Assembly (NCBI GenBank): GCA_024655885.1
Contig: JANLFN010000002.1
Location: forward strand, 96,408 to 160,407
From: Eubacteriales bacterium
GTDB lineage: Bacteria > Bacillota > Clostridia > Acetivibrionales > JANLFN01
Direction of reading: 5' to 3'
DNA: 64,000 nt
Shown here: in pieces, positions 42,061 to 51,624 of the stretch
How the letters are laid out: every line of letters begins with the position of its first letter
Position numbering within the stretch: the stretch's first letter is position 1
Made by a program: the position numbers and the translations under genes
The notes under the pieces: model-generated
The model's database searches: none
What the model was told of the DNA's origin: nothing
What the model saw: only the letters and a program-made list of their open reading frames with translations

Positions 42061-43395
42061 TTATGCAAAATGAGATTTGGCAAAGGCCGGAAGTCCTGAA
42101 GCCTCTCCAGGTCCTACCATAACTTTCCATCCAGATTTCTCTTCGAGGGTGCCTTTAATAACTGCAACATATCCCGGGATTACTATGTTCCTGTGATCTA
42201 CCTTATCCTCTATTCCGCAGGTCTTCAAGAACTCAGCGATCTTTTCACCCGTAAACTTGCCTGAAGCCCAAGCCGTCAATACCGAAGTCCCGTCTGTAGG
42301 GCATGCGATAATGTAGGAAGGAATCTTGCTGGCTGAAATCTCACCTTCCACCGTGTAATAGGTAAGTGAAAAGTTCGTTGTACAGTAAACCGGTGAATCC
42401 TTCGTCACTGCGCCAATCTCATGTACTTTCGGTTCAACCTGGCTTGGCTTCTGCGGGTCGGTGAACAGGTTGATTCTCTGTGCCGTTAAAGGTATGATCT
42501 GGGATTTCTCATCCGCATTCAGCACCACGATGCTGGCAAACTTCGCTATATAAACGCTTGCCTGCACAACTTCGTCCCTCGGATTGTCGGCCGTAGTAAA
42601 TGCAATCACAGGATAACCGAAAGGCCTGAATTTCTTCTTAATGGACAGCCTTCTCGTCTGGGTAATTTCAGCCAGAGCCTGAGACAGATTCCTGGTCCCC
42701 ACATCGATTACCAGTTCTTTATATATAGCTGCAACTTTTTCAACAAGAGCGGCCGTCGCCTCCAGCCCATTTCCTCTTACAGCCAGAGGGCAGTTGTACT
42801 TCTTTGCAAGCTCCGCCATTTTTTCATAGTTCGCTTCAGTAGCGGCATATACCAGTGGGTTTGTATCACCAACAGCTTCGAGAGCCTTTGCCATTGCATC
42901 CGTATTTTCGCTGATCAAAACCAGTGCATAATTGCCTTTAGCAGCAACTGTTTTTACTGTGTTTGCGAAAGTGTCGGCATTCCCTGAATCATTCTGCACT
43001 GCGATCAGATCGATAGAAACCTTTTGTCCTACCCTTTCAAATACCAAACCATTTAATTTTTCCACTTTAGCATCAAGCTCTGCGCCTGAAAGCTTGTCGG
43101 AAACCCTTATGGCCAAACATGTGGGGTGATAAAATGTTTTATCATGTCTGAAAATGACTACTTCATCGCCAATTTCCCTTTCTTTTTCACCCTTGCCCAC
43201 TTTGATCAGCTTTATTGGCGGTGCTGCTGCTCCTCCCAAAGTCTCCTTTGCTGCTTCCGAAACATAAGGGCATTTGTCAAGGGATGTTTTTGCTCCGGCC
43301 AGAGCCATTGCAAATGCCAAGCATGTTGCTTGACCGCATTCCTTACAGTTTTTCTTTGGTAACAGTTTAAAAATGTCTAAACCTGTCAGTGCCAT
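42061..43395 (-). CDS. acsC: Corrinoid/iron-sulfur protein large subunit
   Basis: About 444 residues from the ATG at 43395 with AAGGAGATG upstream; an in-frame ATG three codons earlier overlaps the ribosome site. The N-terminal [4Fe-4S] motif is C-x2-C-x4-C-x16-C (NCKECGQATCLAF...KCPYV), the middle is a TIM barrel, and the C-terminal domain binds the corrinoid. It accepts the methyl group from AcsE and donates it to AcsB. Order in this unit is acsA-acsB-acsC-acsV-cooC-acsD-acsE, close to Moorella. Confidence 0.96.
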   Translation of the reverse strand: MALTGLDIFKLLPKKNCKECGQATCLAFAMALAGAKTSLDKCPYVSEAAKETLGGAAAPPIKLIKVGKGEKEREIGDEVVIFRHDKTFYHPTCLAIRVSDKLSGAELDAKVEKLNGLVFERVGQKVSIDLIAVQNDSGNADTFANTVKTVAAKGNYALVLISENTDAMAKALEAVGDTNPLVYAATEANYEKMAELAKKYNCPLAVRGNGLEATAALVEKVAAIYKELVIDVGTRNLSQALAEITQTRRLSIKKKFRPFGYPVIAFTTADNPRDEVVQASVYIAKFASIVVLNADEKSQIIPLTAQRINLFTDPQKPSQVEPKVHEIGAVTKDSPVYCTTNFSLTYYTVEGEISASKIPSYIIACPTDGTSVLTAWASGKFTGEKIAEFLKTCGIEDKVDHRNIVIPGYVAVIKGTLEEKSGWKVMVGPGEASGLPAFAKSHFA

Positions 43396-43493
43396 TTTAT
43401 GCATCTCCTTTTTATATTAATTCAATCGGCGTACACAAGGTTACCCCTACAAATCTCTCTGTAGGGGTCCACCTTATAGCTCGCCTTACAATC

Positions 43494-45623
43494 TTACAAC
43501 AACGGGTCCATGGTCAATGCCGGGTGTCCCTTTTCTTCCAGGAAAGGAAGAATTTCTTCCGCAGTGGTCCCAACGGATTCATCTGCAATTTTATCTATAA
43601 AGTCTTCTCCAAGTCCTTCTTCCACACTTCTCTTTACAAAGTCTTCCCTCAAGAAGTCTTTCAACTCCTTCGGCATCCAGACAATTCTAGCGATTCCTCC
43701 GTCCGCTTTCAGGAACTTTCTGCTTACAATGTACCTCTTGCCGATTCCCATAAACCCGGGAGCCTGCATTCCGCCGCCCACAGTGCCGGCCAGGGTGGAA
43801 AAGGTCATTCCCACAGGTGTCATTCCCCCGTGTTCCCTCGTGGTCAGCATGATTCCGTTTGCTTCGGGTACCATGGCGATGATGGCTTCGAAGCAGCCGC
43901 AGGAGGTCATGGGGGCTTCCATCAGGGTATACAGGGATACATTTTCAAGGGTCTGGTGGGAAGCGTTGTACACGAACTCATTGACGCTCTTGTAGATCCC
44001 TTTGTTTGCATCTATGGCCTCTCCTTTCACAATGGGCTGGTTGGGCCCTGTGGGAGTGATTTCATAGGACGCTTTGGCATCCAGCCAGCTCACGGCCCCG
44101 CACAGTCCCACACGCTCGGGCGCTACGATGCACACGTGGTTCGGGGCAAAGGACTGGCACAGGGTGCAGGAGTACAATTCCTCCACCGACTCATCGGTCA
44201 GGCCTCTCAGCCTGTCATCCCTCTTGGCGTATACCGCTCTGGCTTCCTTCAGCTTCTCTTCCACCAGCTTTGCATCGGTGTACAGCTCTACCTCCACACG
44301 GTCCACCAGGGACGGATACTCTGATTTGTACTTGGCGATGAGGATTTCTCCGAAGTGCCTGATCTTAAAGCCTTTCGCCTTGGCGTCCTTGCTGATCCTC
44401 AGCCAGCACAGGTCTCTCTGGGCGACATGCCACAGGCCTTCCCCGTAGTTGATAAAGTAGTGGATCCTTCTCTCCAACACGCTTTCGAAGTCTTCCTGCA
44501 TCTTTCTGCCGTAGATTTTGACCACGGTCCCCAGGGGAAGCTTTCCGCCTTCTTCCACCTCGTCGATCTCAGGTCCGTAGACCGTAATCTTGCCGTCCTC
44601 GATCTCATCCGGCCCCACCATCTTCACCAGCTCGAAGCCCGGGGTCCTGCCTCCGCCGAATTCCACATAGGTGTCCCCTTTCCGGATGGTTTCACCCTCG
44701 AAGGCCGGTCCTATGGTAATGGGTACATTGATCTCGGTGATCTTCAGCTTAATCCCTCTGACTTCCAATGCCAGGGGCACCATTTTATCGTAATCCGGCT
44801 CCGAAACATACCAGTCGGCCACTTCTTCTTCTAAAGGCTGGTCGGTTATGGTAGGGAAGCCCAGGTAGGCTGCAGCAAACTCAGCGGCTATTCTTACTTC
44901 GTCCTGGGGTCCTAAGGCCAGAACAAACGCTCTAACACGGCTCCTCTGGTATTCACGGTGCGCTTCGGTATTCCCCGGAGCGATGCCGCCGAAGGCCAGG
45001 CTGCTTCTTAAGGCAAAGTTAACGGCATGAATGACCTGGGTAAAGTTCCCAAGAGGGAAGGCAATGTAGTCCACACCAAGTTTTACATTTTCCTCCAACA
45101 GCTGCTCAATGATCTCATTGACAAGCATGATCATCATACCCTTGGCCTGCAAATCCTTGATCAGTTTTACGGCTGCCTTGCTGTCCTTTGCTTTTCCCAC
45201 GATAACCGCCACGCCGGGGATGGTGAAGTCAACCAGCTGGATACCGAATTTCCTCAGGATGGGATCGGAAAGGAATCCTGTCCATGGCGCCACGTGAGGA
45301 TTCTGTCCGTTCAGGTACCTGAGGGCTTCAATGATTTCTGCGGAGTACATGGCCGCTTTTCCGTTGAGGGTTGCGCCTTCAAAGGTATAATCCGGTTTAA
45401 TATAGGTTGTACGCACCCGGTTTAAAATGGGCACTAATTCTTTTAAGGTTTTTACCTTTTCACCGCTTAAAGCCGTCATTACGGGAAGATAGTAAGCTGT
45501 ATCGGGATAAGCGACGGGGGTGTCCTCACCATACTCCTTAATCGCCTGGTTTAATAGTATTTCAGCATAACTGGTAGCAATGATTGCTCCGTCATAAGCC
45601 TGTTTGAATAAATGATTCGCCAT
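43494..45623 (-). CDS. acsB: Acetyl-CoA synthase (CO-methylating), beta subunit
   Basis: A 709-residue enzyme that joins methyl, CO and CoA at the A-cluster. A-cluster ligands are seen in SCTLCQSFAPNHVCIVAPER, GLCGAVSWLDA and TSCGCFEAI (the Cys-Gly-Cys that holds the proximal and distal nickel). The N-terminal domain that contacts CODH and the CO tunnel is present, so this is the bacterial full-length form (Moorella AcsB 729), unlike archaeal CdhC. It lies 14 bases downstream of acsA, so stoichiometric co-translation is expected. Confidence 0.98.
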   Translation of the reverse strand: MANHLFKQAYDGAIIATSYAEILLNQAIKEYGEDTPVAYPDTAYYLPVMTALSGEKVKTLKELVPILNRVRTTYIKPDYTFEGATLNGKAAMYSAEIIEALRYLNGQNPHVAPWTGFLSDPILRKFGIQLVDFTIPGVAVIVGKAKDSKAAVKLIKDLQAKGMMIMLVNEIIEQLLEENVKLGVDYIAFPLGNFTQVIHAVNFALRSSLAFGGIAPGNTEAHREYQRSRVRAFVLALGPQDEVRIAAEFAAAYLGFPTITDQPLEEEVADWYVSEPDYDKMVPLALEVRGIKLKITEINVPITIGPAFEGETIRKGDTYVEFGGGRTPGFELVKMVGPDEIEDGKITVYGPEIDEVEEGGKLPLGTVVKIYGRKMQEDFESVLERRIHYFINYGEGLWHVAQRDLCWLRISKDAKAKGFKIRHFGEILIAKYKSEYPSLVDRVEVELYTDAKLVEEKLKEARAVYAKRDDRLRGLTDESVEELYSCTLCQSFAPNHVCIVAPERVGLCGAVSWLDAKASYEITPTGPNQPIVKGEAIDANKGIYKSVNEFVYNASHQTLENVSLYTLMEAPMTSCGCFEAIIAMVPEANGIMLTTREHGGMTPVGMTFSTLAGTVGGGMQAPGFMGIGKRYIVSRKFLKADGGIARIVWMPKELKDFLREDFVKRSVEEGLGEDFIDKIADESVGTTAEEILPFLEEKGHPALTMDPLL

Positions 45624-45637
45624 TTTTCTCCCCCTCC

Positions 45638-47605
45638 TTAACCTTCATAAATCTTAGCGAGTTCGCTGTTGTATTTTTCTGCAGTTTCCCTGTGAACCCT
45701 GAGCTTCCATGCTCTCTTTTCAAGTCTGTCAATTAACTTCTGTGCGGCTTTTTCAGGATCTGTCTCGAACATAAAGTATCCGCCAAATACGTCTCTGGCA
45801 ATTTCCGTAGCTATTCCATACACCAGCTCACTTCCGTCCAGCGGAGGCATAACGCCAACATGACAGGGGATACCCATGGAGATCACCCAGGAACCGATAG
45901 AGATAGCTTTTTCTGACATGGCTTCCGGAGCACTTGCTACGAAAGGAAGCTGCGGAACGGTGATATTCAGGTTCTGAGCCATGGCGGTCCAGAGGTCGGC
46001 AATTCTGCTGTTGTCAACACAGGAGCCCATGTGGAATATCAAAGGCAGTCCGGCGTTCAACCCGCACTTTTCTTCCAGCCGCTTGATGAATTTCTTCAGG
46101 CCCGGTCCGGCATAAGCCTCTACTCCTTCGGATGAGAGCAAGCCCGCCTTGGCAAAGGCGCCGGCGGCACACCCGGTAGTAACCATGAATACATCCTTCT
46201 TGGCCAGTTCTTTTGCTATAGTGATATGCGCGTTGTCATGGACGGTCTTCTGGTTGTTGCATCCTGCAAAGCCGCATACGCCCTTGATTTCTCCTGCCAG
46301 TATGGCATCGGTGAGAACGCTGATGGGCGAATCCGGATTAACTTTTGCAAACAGCTCCATCAGTGTTTCAAAGCTGAACCCGCCGACAACCTGCTTCTTA
46401 TATTTCGGTATCCTTACAAGCTCCGGCTTTCTCTTTTTATACGTCTCAATGGAGTACCTGATGATCTTCCTTGCATCCTCCATAGCCGTTGCTTCATTAA
46501 AAGCTATATGATGTGAGCCCGGAACCTTTGCTATATGGGATGTCGATATCAGTTCGGTATGGAAGCAGTTGCATACATCTTTAACCGCCGGCGCAATACA
46601 CTGAACGTCCATAATCATCGTGTCCAGCACACCGGTCATGATGGCCAACTCCTGGGACCCAAAGTTGGTGGCCGTGGGAACGCCCTCTCTCATGAGGACC
46701 TCGTTACCGGTACAGCAGATGCCTACAAGGTTTATTCCTTTTGCTCCCACTGCTTTTGCTTCCTCTTCCAGTTCCCTTGCTGCAAACACAATCATCTGGC
46801 TCAGCAGGGGGTTGTGGCCGTGAACGGCTATATTCACCTTCTCAGGGTCAAGAACACCCAGGTTGGCCTCTGTTATGACCGGCTTGGGAGTTCCAAACAA
46901 CACGTCGGTCAAATCGGTGGCCAGGTGCATTCCTGTGTAATCGGCAAGGGCAGCCCTTAATCCGCCGAAAATAATGTTTACGGGATCAGCATCCGTTCCA
47001 ACGTGAGTCTGGTGCAGTAATTGTACAACAGCCCTGTCTATTGCAGTCGGAGCTATTGTCGTGTGTTTGAATTTTGCCTTTCTTTCATCATCTATGGTCG
47101 TCTCAAGCCATGTACAGGGATTGGAGTCATATTTCCCGAAATCCATCAAAGCCTTGATAGCTACATCTTTTGCGACCTCTTTCATATCCCTGCCTTCGGT
47201 CTCAATGCCAATCCTCTTTGCAACCCTTACCAGCTTTACAGGGTCAGTAATCTTGTAGTCAGGGGCATGGCCCTCGGCTACGCTCAGCAACGTGTGGGCG
47301 ATTTCCCTACCGTGGTCCGAGTGGGCGGATGCTCCACCTGCCATATACCTCACAATATTCCTTGCCACGATAGTGAATATGTCGGCGCCGCAAATACCCT
47401 TGTCCTGTCCCGGCTTGTTAGGGATGATCCTACATGGGCCCTGGATACAGATACGGCAACATACGCCGGTGAGACCGAATTTACACTGGGGTTGTTGCGC
47501 TTTGTAGCGGTCCCATGCTGTCGAAATTTGAGCGGCTTCTGCTACTCCCAGCATCTCTATGGCTGCCGGGTCGATAGTCCGTCTATCGTTCGTTTGTGTT
47601 GACAT
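45638..47605 (-). CDS. acsA: Carbon monoxide dehydrogenase catalytic subunit
   Basis: A 655-residue Ni-Fe-S enzyme that reduces CO2 to CO for acetyl-CoA synthase. The N-terminal Cys cluster QCKFGLTGVCCRICIQGPC binds the B and D clusters. His/Cys residues of the C-cluster are seen in VAVHGHNPLLS, GICCTGNEVLMR, VCGFAGCNNQK, VTTGCAAGAFAK and HMGSCVDNSRIADL. Length and order match bacterial ACS-linked CODH. GGGAGGT lies before the ATG. CooC upstream should load its nickel. Confidence 0.98.
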   Translation of the reverse strand: MSTQTNDRRTIDPAAIEMLGVAEAAQISTAWDRYKAQQPQCKFGLTGVCCRICIQGPCRIIPNKPGQDKGICGADIFTIVARNIVRYMAGGASAHSDHGREIAHTLLSVAEGHAPDYKITDPVKLVRVAKRIGIETEGRDMKEVAKDVAIKALMDFGKYDSNPCTWLETTIDDERKAKFKHTTIAPTAIDRAVVQLLHQTHVGTDADPVNIIFGGLRAALADYTGMHLATDLTDVLFGTPKPVITEANLGVLDPEKVNIAVHGHNPLLSQMIVFAARELEEEAKAVGAKGINLVGICCTGNEVLMREGVPTATNFGSQELAIMTGVLDTMIMDVQCIAPAVKDVCNCFHTELISTSHIAKVPGSHHIAFNEATAMEDARKIIRYSIETYKKRKPELVRIPKYKKQVVGGFSFETLMELFAKVNPDSPISVLTDAILAGEIKGVCGFAGCNNQKTVHDNAHITIAKELAKKDVFMVTTGCAAGAFAKAGLLSSEGVEAYAGPGLKKFIKRLEEKCGLNAGLPLIFHMGSCVDNSRIADLWTAMAQNLNITVPQLPFVASAPEAMSEKAISIGSWVISMGIPCHVGVMPPLDGSELVYGIATEIARDVFGGYFMFETDPEKAAQKLIDRLEKRAWKLRVHRETAEKYNSELAKIYEG

Positions 47606-47726
47606 TTTTTTACCTCCCTTTAGTTTTGAATTCCGATTGTCGTTTCCTACTACAACCGTCTTCAGATTAAATAAAACAGCTAAGATAATGAAATTTATTT
47701 TATTTAAACAACAAAATTAGCTTTGA

Positions 47727-48482
47727 TCATTTGAGGCCGTCGATTATTTTTGTCAGAATTTCTTCCAGTTCCTTATTGTCTGCCACCCCTGAATCCTTAA
47801 CCAATCCCATGGATTTCTCGCTTATGGCATCGTCATAGTGTATGATCCCAAGCAGTTCTTCAGGCTTAAAGTTCTCTTTTATAAAGGCTTCTTCCTTTTC
47901 CATATGGATCTTGTTGGCAATAAACCTTATGTTTTTAACCTCCAGGTCTCTTGCCAGTTTTTCTACAATCCTTGCTGTCTGGACGCTGGACCTTCCGGGC
48001 TCGGTCACTATGACCATCAGGTCCACCCCCCTGGAGGTGCCCCTTGTGAGATGCTCTATCCCCGCGCTCATATCCAGAATAACCACGTCATTTGTATCTA
48101 AAAGAAGCGAATTTACTATTGCTTTAAGGTAAGTGTTTTCACGGCAGTAGCAATCGGAGCCGCCCTGTTTAATCCCACCCATCTTTAAAAACTTTATACC
48201 GTTGATATTCACGCTGAATTTATCAACCACGTCATTAACCAGGGGATTAAGGGTGTAAAAGGCGCCGTCTCCTACCTGTTCTCCGATAAAATCCCTCATT
48301 TCAATAACCGGCTTGATTTTTTCCAGGGTTTTCTCATCAATTCCGAGGGCAAGTCCCAAACTGCTGTCCGGATCAGCATCCACCGCATATACGTTATATC
48401 CCTTGCTTGCAAAGAGTTTTGCCAAATTGGAGGATATGGTAGTTTTGCCGACTCCACCCTTTCCCGACACTGCAATCTTCAT
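47727..48482 (-). CDS. cooC: CooC-type nickel-insertion ATPase, first copy
   Basis: About 251 residues from the ATG at 48482 (AAAGGTGAT upstream); a start four codons earlier is possible. The deviant Walker A is MKIAVSGKGGVGKTTISSNL, the nickel-binding Cys pair is SDCYCREN, and ILDMSAGIEHLTRGTSRGVD is the switch region. It lies immediately upstream of acsA and is presumably its C-cluster maturase. The copy at 38978 is a diverged paralogue. Confidence 0.95.
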   Translation of the reverse strand: MKIAVSGKGGVGKTTISSNLAKLFASKGYNVYAVDADPDSSLGLALGIDEKTLEKIKPVIEMRDFIGEQVGDGAFYTLNPLVNDVVDKFSVNINGIKFLKMGGIKQGGSDCYCRENTYLKAIVNSLLLDTNDVVILDMSAGIEHLTRGTSRGVDLMVIVTEPGRSSVQTARIVEKLARDLEVKNIRFIANKIHMEKEEAFIKENFKPEELLGIIHYDDAISEKSMGLVKDSGVADNKELEEILTKIIDGLK

Positions 48483-48522
48483 ACCACTTATCACCTTTCT
48501 CTTCAGCCTATGACCTGCACGT

Positions 48523-49164
48523 TTATGACCCGCTGGAATGCAATATCTTTATAAGCTCGTACACACCAAAACTTGCCGCACAAACGATGTCTTCAGCAGG
48601 CAGAAAGCTTTCAACCGAATCGTCAAACAGTATGGTTGCGGACGCCGGCGCCTCTTCGTCTCCCTGCCACAATACATAAGTTACCGGTACAAGCGGAAGC
48701 ACTTGAATGCTGACACTTGCATGTCCGTACCTTTCCTTTACACCGCCTAGTTTGTATGCGGCATTGAACAGGCCGGCCAAGTTATTCCCGAAGGTTTTCA
48801 GCAAAGGCACAACAGCTCTTTTGTGAAAGGAAGGGTAATATATCGCGGCACCTTTACGCAAATCCTTGAAGGACACAAGATTCCCCGATAACGGCCTGAT
48901 CCTGGAATGCAAAAGATAATGCAGTATAAGAATTTTCGTGGTCGTCGCCACTTCCTCCCCTACAGTTTGTGTAGCAACTTCCCCCGTATGGCAGTTTACG
49001 GAATAATCTCTATTGAGATACTTTACAGTAAGCACACCATCTTCTCTGTCATATACTGCATTCGTATTTATGCTTATTTCCTCAGGATCTCTATCAATCA
49101 GTTCTTTGCAGGCTATTGCATATGCTGCTAAATAACTGTTCTTCAGATTTTGACCTATCTCCAC
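48523..49164 (-). CDS. DUF3786 domain protein, first gene of the acs unit
   Basis: A soluble protein of about 213 residues. I start it at a GTG (49164) preceded by GGCGGT; the frame is open for 44 codons upstream, but that part is A/T-biased and non-conserved in look. DUF3786 proteins often occur beside CODH/ACS and corrinoid genes and have no proven role. This one has FKDLRKGAAIYYPSFHKRAV and a C-terminal WQGDEEAPASATILFDDSVE block, and no Cys motif. It is the first gene of the acs transcript, behind the promoter at 49209-49236. Confidence 0.82.
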   Translation of the reverse strand: MEIGQNLKNSYLAAYAIACKELIDRDPEEISINTNAVYDREDGVLTVKYLNRDYSVNCHTGEVATQTVGEEVATTTKILILHYLLHSRIRPLSGNLVSFKDLRKGAAIYYPSFHKRAVVPLLKTFGNNLAGLFNAAYKLGGVKERYGHASVSIQVLPLVPVTYVLWQGDEEAPASATILFDDSVESFLPAEDIVCAASFGVYELIKILHSSGS

Positions 49165-49208
49165 AAAGATACCGCCTTCAGAAAAAAAATAGATATTAAA
49201 TTTCGTTG

Positions 49209-49236
49209 ATTTTATATTAGCACTTAACAAAATCAA
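49209..49236 (-). promoter_or_regulatory. Probable promoter of the acs unit
   Basis: On the minus strand TTGATT (49231-49236), 16-base spacer, TAAAAT (49209-49214); start near 49202, about 40 bases before the GTG of the first gene. The A+T-rich setting lowers certainty. Confidence 0.5.
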
Positions 49237-49321
49237 GGTATTGAAAAAAATTTTTGTTTTTTGTATTTTTTCACTTACTTTGATATTACGCTTCAAAGCC
49301 TCAAAATACCTGCAGAAAGTA

Positions 49322-49350
49322 TTGCTAACAGCAAGTGTTTAAGCTATAAT
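49322..49350 (+). promoter_or_regulatory. Promoter of the MeTHF methyltransferase-tmcAL unit
   Basis: TTGCTA (49322-49327), 17-base spacer, TATAAT (49345-49350); start near 49357, leaving a leader of about 200 nt. Confidence 0.7.
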
Positions 49351-49556
49351 AAGGCTGTCGGAAATTTCCTATTGGGAATTAAAAAGCAAGAAAAAAATAG
49401 AATCATGTATAAAAACAGCCATATATAGTATAAAGCAAGAAAAAATATTTATTCTATGATTTTTTTTATAAAAATAAATTATGCAAAAAAGGAAACAGTA
49501 TTATTGTCAGTCCATGTGTCCGCAGTAATTCTGTAAAACAATTAGGAGGATTTTAA

Positions 49557-50360
49557 ATGATCATTATAGGGGAAAAGATCAACAGCACTTTAAAAGCTGT
49601 AAGACCTGCCATGGATAATTATGATGCGGCGGTCATACAGGAGCTTGCAAAAAAGCAGTATGAAGCAGGTGCCGCCTACATTGACGTAAATGCCGGCATG
49701 TACCTTGACGATGAGCCTGAAAGACTGGAATGGCTGGTTAAAACCGTGCAGGAAGCTGTAGACGCACCGCTCGCCATTGACTCGCCTAATCCCAAGGCAA
49801 TGGAAAAGGCATTAAAAGCCGTTAAGAACCATAAGCCCCTGGTCAACTCAATTACCGACGAAAAGGAAAGATATAATTCGATTATGCCTCTTGTGGTTGA
49901 ATACAATACGGGGATTGTAGCTCTTTGCATGGATGATACCGGCATGCCCGAAACCGTGGAGGACAGGATTAAAATCGCCGGCAGGCTCATTGAGAAGCTC
50001 ACCAAAAAGGGCGTGGCCATAGGCGACATCTTTATTGATCCTATGGTAAGGCCTATAGGTACAGGCTCTCAGTACGGCGTAGTGGCCATTGAAACCATCC
50101 GCAGGATAAAAGCGGATTACCCCGGAATACATATCGCATGCGGGCTCAGCAATATTTCCTTTGGAATTCCCGCCAGGAAGCTGATGAATCAGGCTTTCCT
50201 GGTAGCCGCCATGGCTGCGGGCATGGACGGGGCCATCATGGACCCCCTTGACAGGAAGCTCATGGCTCTCCTCTATGCCACCGAGGCACTGATGGGGCTG
50301 GACGATTTTTGTACGGAATTCATGGTAAAATTCAGGGAAGGTTTTTTTGAAAATTTATAA
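49557..50360 (+). CDS. Methyltetrahydrofolate:corrinoid methyltransferase, AcsE paralogue
   Basis: A 267-residue pterin-binding TIM-barrel protein. It shares IIIGEKINSTLKAVRPA, AAYIDVNAGM, DAPLAIDSPNPKAMEKAL and HIACGLSNISFGIPARK with AcsE and MtgA/MtvA-type enzymes. It probably moves methyl groups between THF and a free-standing corrinoid protein, for example the one at 53994. TAGGAGG precedes the ATG at 49557. It is translationally coupled to tmcAL (TAATG overlap) and lies divergently from the acs unit. The methyl donor side (glycine betaine, methoxyaromatic or other) is not shown by sequence. Confidence 0.9.
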   Translation: MIIIGEKINSTLKAVRPAMDNYDAAVIQELAKKQYEAGAAYIDVNAGMYLDDEPERLEWLVKTVQEAVDAPLAIDSPNPKAMEKALKAVKNHKPLVNSITDEKERYNSIMPLVVEYNTGIVALCMDDTGMPETVEDRIKIAGRLIEKLTKKGVAIGDIFIDPMVRPIGTGSQYGVVAIETIRRIKADYPGIHIACGLSNISFGIPARKLMNQAFLVAAMAAGMDGAIMDPLDRKLMALLYATEALMGLDDFCTEFMVKFREGFFENL

Positions 50361-51622
50361 TGAAGGTTTTAGGTCTGATAACAGAATACAACCCCCTGCA
50401 CAACGGCCACATCTACCACCTGAACCAGGCTCTGAAGCTGAGCAGGGCGGACTATGCCGTGTGCGTCATGAGCGGAAATTTTATCCAGAGGGGCGAACCC
50501 GCCGTAATAGACAAGTGGGCAAGGGCCAAATCCGCTCTGATGTCGGGGATAGATCTTGTAATAGAACTGCCTGTGATTTTCGCCATGTCCAGTGCGGAGC
50601 TTTTCGCCTATGGGGCGGTAAAAATTCTGGACAGCCTGGGAGTTACCGATTATGTTTGCTTCGGGAGCGAGCACGGAAGGATAGAGGAGCTTGAGCGGAT
50701 TGCTTCGGTGTTGTGCAGTGAGCCGCCTCCCTACCGGGAAATGCTGAAAGAGCAATTAAGCAAGGGGCTCTCCTACCCCGTGGCAAGAGAACAGGCATTA
50801 ATCCGGCACTTTAACGAAACGGAAGGCTTCGGGCTGAATATTGAGGGCATCATCCGCTCTTCCAACAATATCCTGGGGATTGAATACATCAAGACATTAA
50901 AAAAGCTTCAAAGCCCTATAATCCCTTTGACCATCCCCCGTATAGGCAACACATACGGCACCGGATATATGACAGGCAGCATTTCAAGCGCCACAGCCAT
51001 CAGAAAATATCTTTCGGACAATTTGCACGGCCTGCCCGGGCAAGGCCTGAAACAGGTCCTGCCTGAGGCAAGTTTAGAAATACTGGCCGAAGAGTTCGCC
51101 CAAGGAAGAGGACCCATATTCTCAAGCAGCTTTGAGGATATTCTTATTTCTATTATAAGGAAAATGACAAGCTCACAAATCAGAGAATATCCTTATGTTT
51201 CGGAAGGTCTTGAAAACCGGATTAAAAATGCGGCCGATGAGAGCGGCAGCTTTGAAGAGCTTGTGGACGCAATCCTCACAAAGCGCTATACAAGGACACG
51301 AATACAAAGAACCCTTTTTTGCATAATGAATTCCATAACCGCAAAGGATTTAAACGAGTTTATGGCGCAGGGCGGCCCCCAGTACATAAGGATATTGGGG
51401 TTTAACGGGAAGGGGAGGAAGCTCCTTTCCATCATCCGCAGAACCGCTTCTCTGCCTGTCATTGCCAAGACCTCGGATTTTAAAAATTCCACCGACGCCT
51501 GCATTAGAAAAATGCTGGCACTGGAAGCCTTCTCAACCGACATGTACGTATTGGGCTATGAAAACGCCGCTTTTAAAAAGGCAGGCCAGGAATTTACCCG
51601 GAACATCATCCGGTTGGATTGA
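50360..51622 (+). CDS. tmcAL: tRNA(Met) cytidine acetate ligase
   Basis: A 420-residue TmcAL/YlbM-family enzyme. The N-terminal nucleotidyltransferase domain has the HxGH motif in YNPLHNGHIYHLNQ (His14, His17), then SGNFIQRGEPAVIDKWARA and LPVIFAMSSAELFAYGAV. In Bacillus TmcAL activates acetate with ATP and forms N4-acetylcytidine at the tRNA(Met) wobble base, an acetate-dependent modification, fitting for an acetogen. The ATG overlaps the stop of the methyltransferase by one base. It converges on the TVP38 gene with only two bases between the stops. Confidence 0.93.
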   Translation: MKVLGLITEYNPLHNGHIYHLNQALKLSRADYAVCVMSGNFIQRGEPAVIDKWARAKSALMSGIDLVIELPVIFAMSSAELFAYGAVKILDSLGVTDYVCFGSEHGRIEELERIASVLCSEPPPYREMLKEQLSKGLSYPVAREQALIRHFNETEGFGLNIEGIIRSSNNILGIEYIKTLKKLQSPIIPLTIPRIGNTYGTGYMTGSISSATAIRKYLSDNLHGLPGQGLKQVLPEASLEILAEEFAQGRGPIFSSSFEDILISIIRKMTSSQIREYPYVSEGLENRIKNAADESGSFEELVDAILTKRYTRTRIQRTLFCIMNSITAKDLNEFMAQGGPQYIRILGFNGKGRKLLSIIRRTASLPVIAKTSDFKNSTDACIRKMLALEAFSTDMYVLGYENAAFKKAGQEFTRNIIRLD

Positions 51623-51624
51623 GT

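Larger units (their letters stand above)
49165..49556. other. Divergent intergenic region of the acs unit and the MeTHF methyltransferase unit
   Basis: A 392-base, strongly A+T-rich region with promoters facing both ways (minus 49209-49236, plus 49322-49350). The plus leader contains two copies of AAAGCAAGAAAAAA 49 bases apart (49383 and 49432). No riboswitch consensus or gene was recognised. Confidence 0.6.

Noticed and set aside
49383..49445. Two copies of AAAGCAAGAAAAAA in the methyltransferase leader
   Set aside because: The units are mostly poly-A in a very A-rich leader and only two are present; not enough for a regulatory repeat or array.
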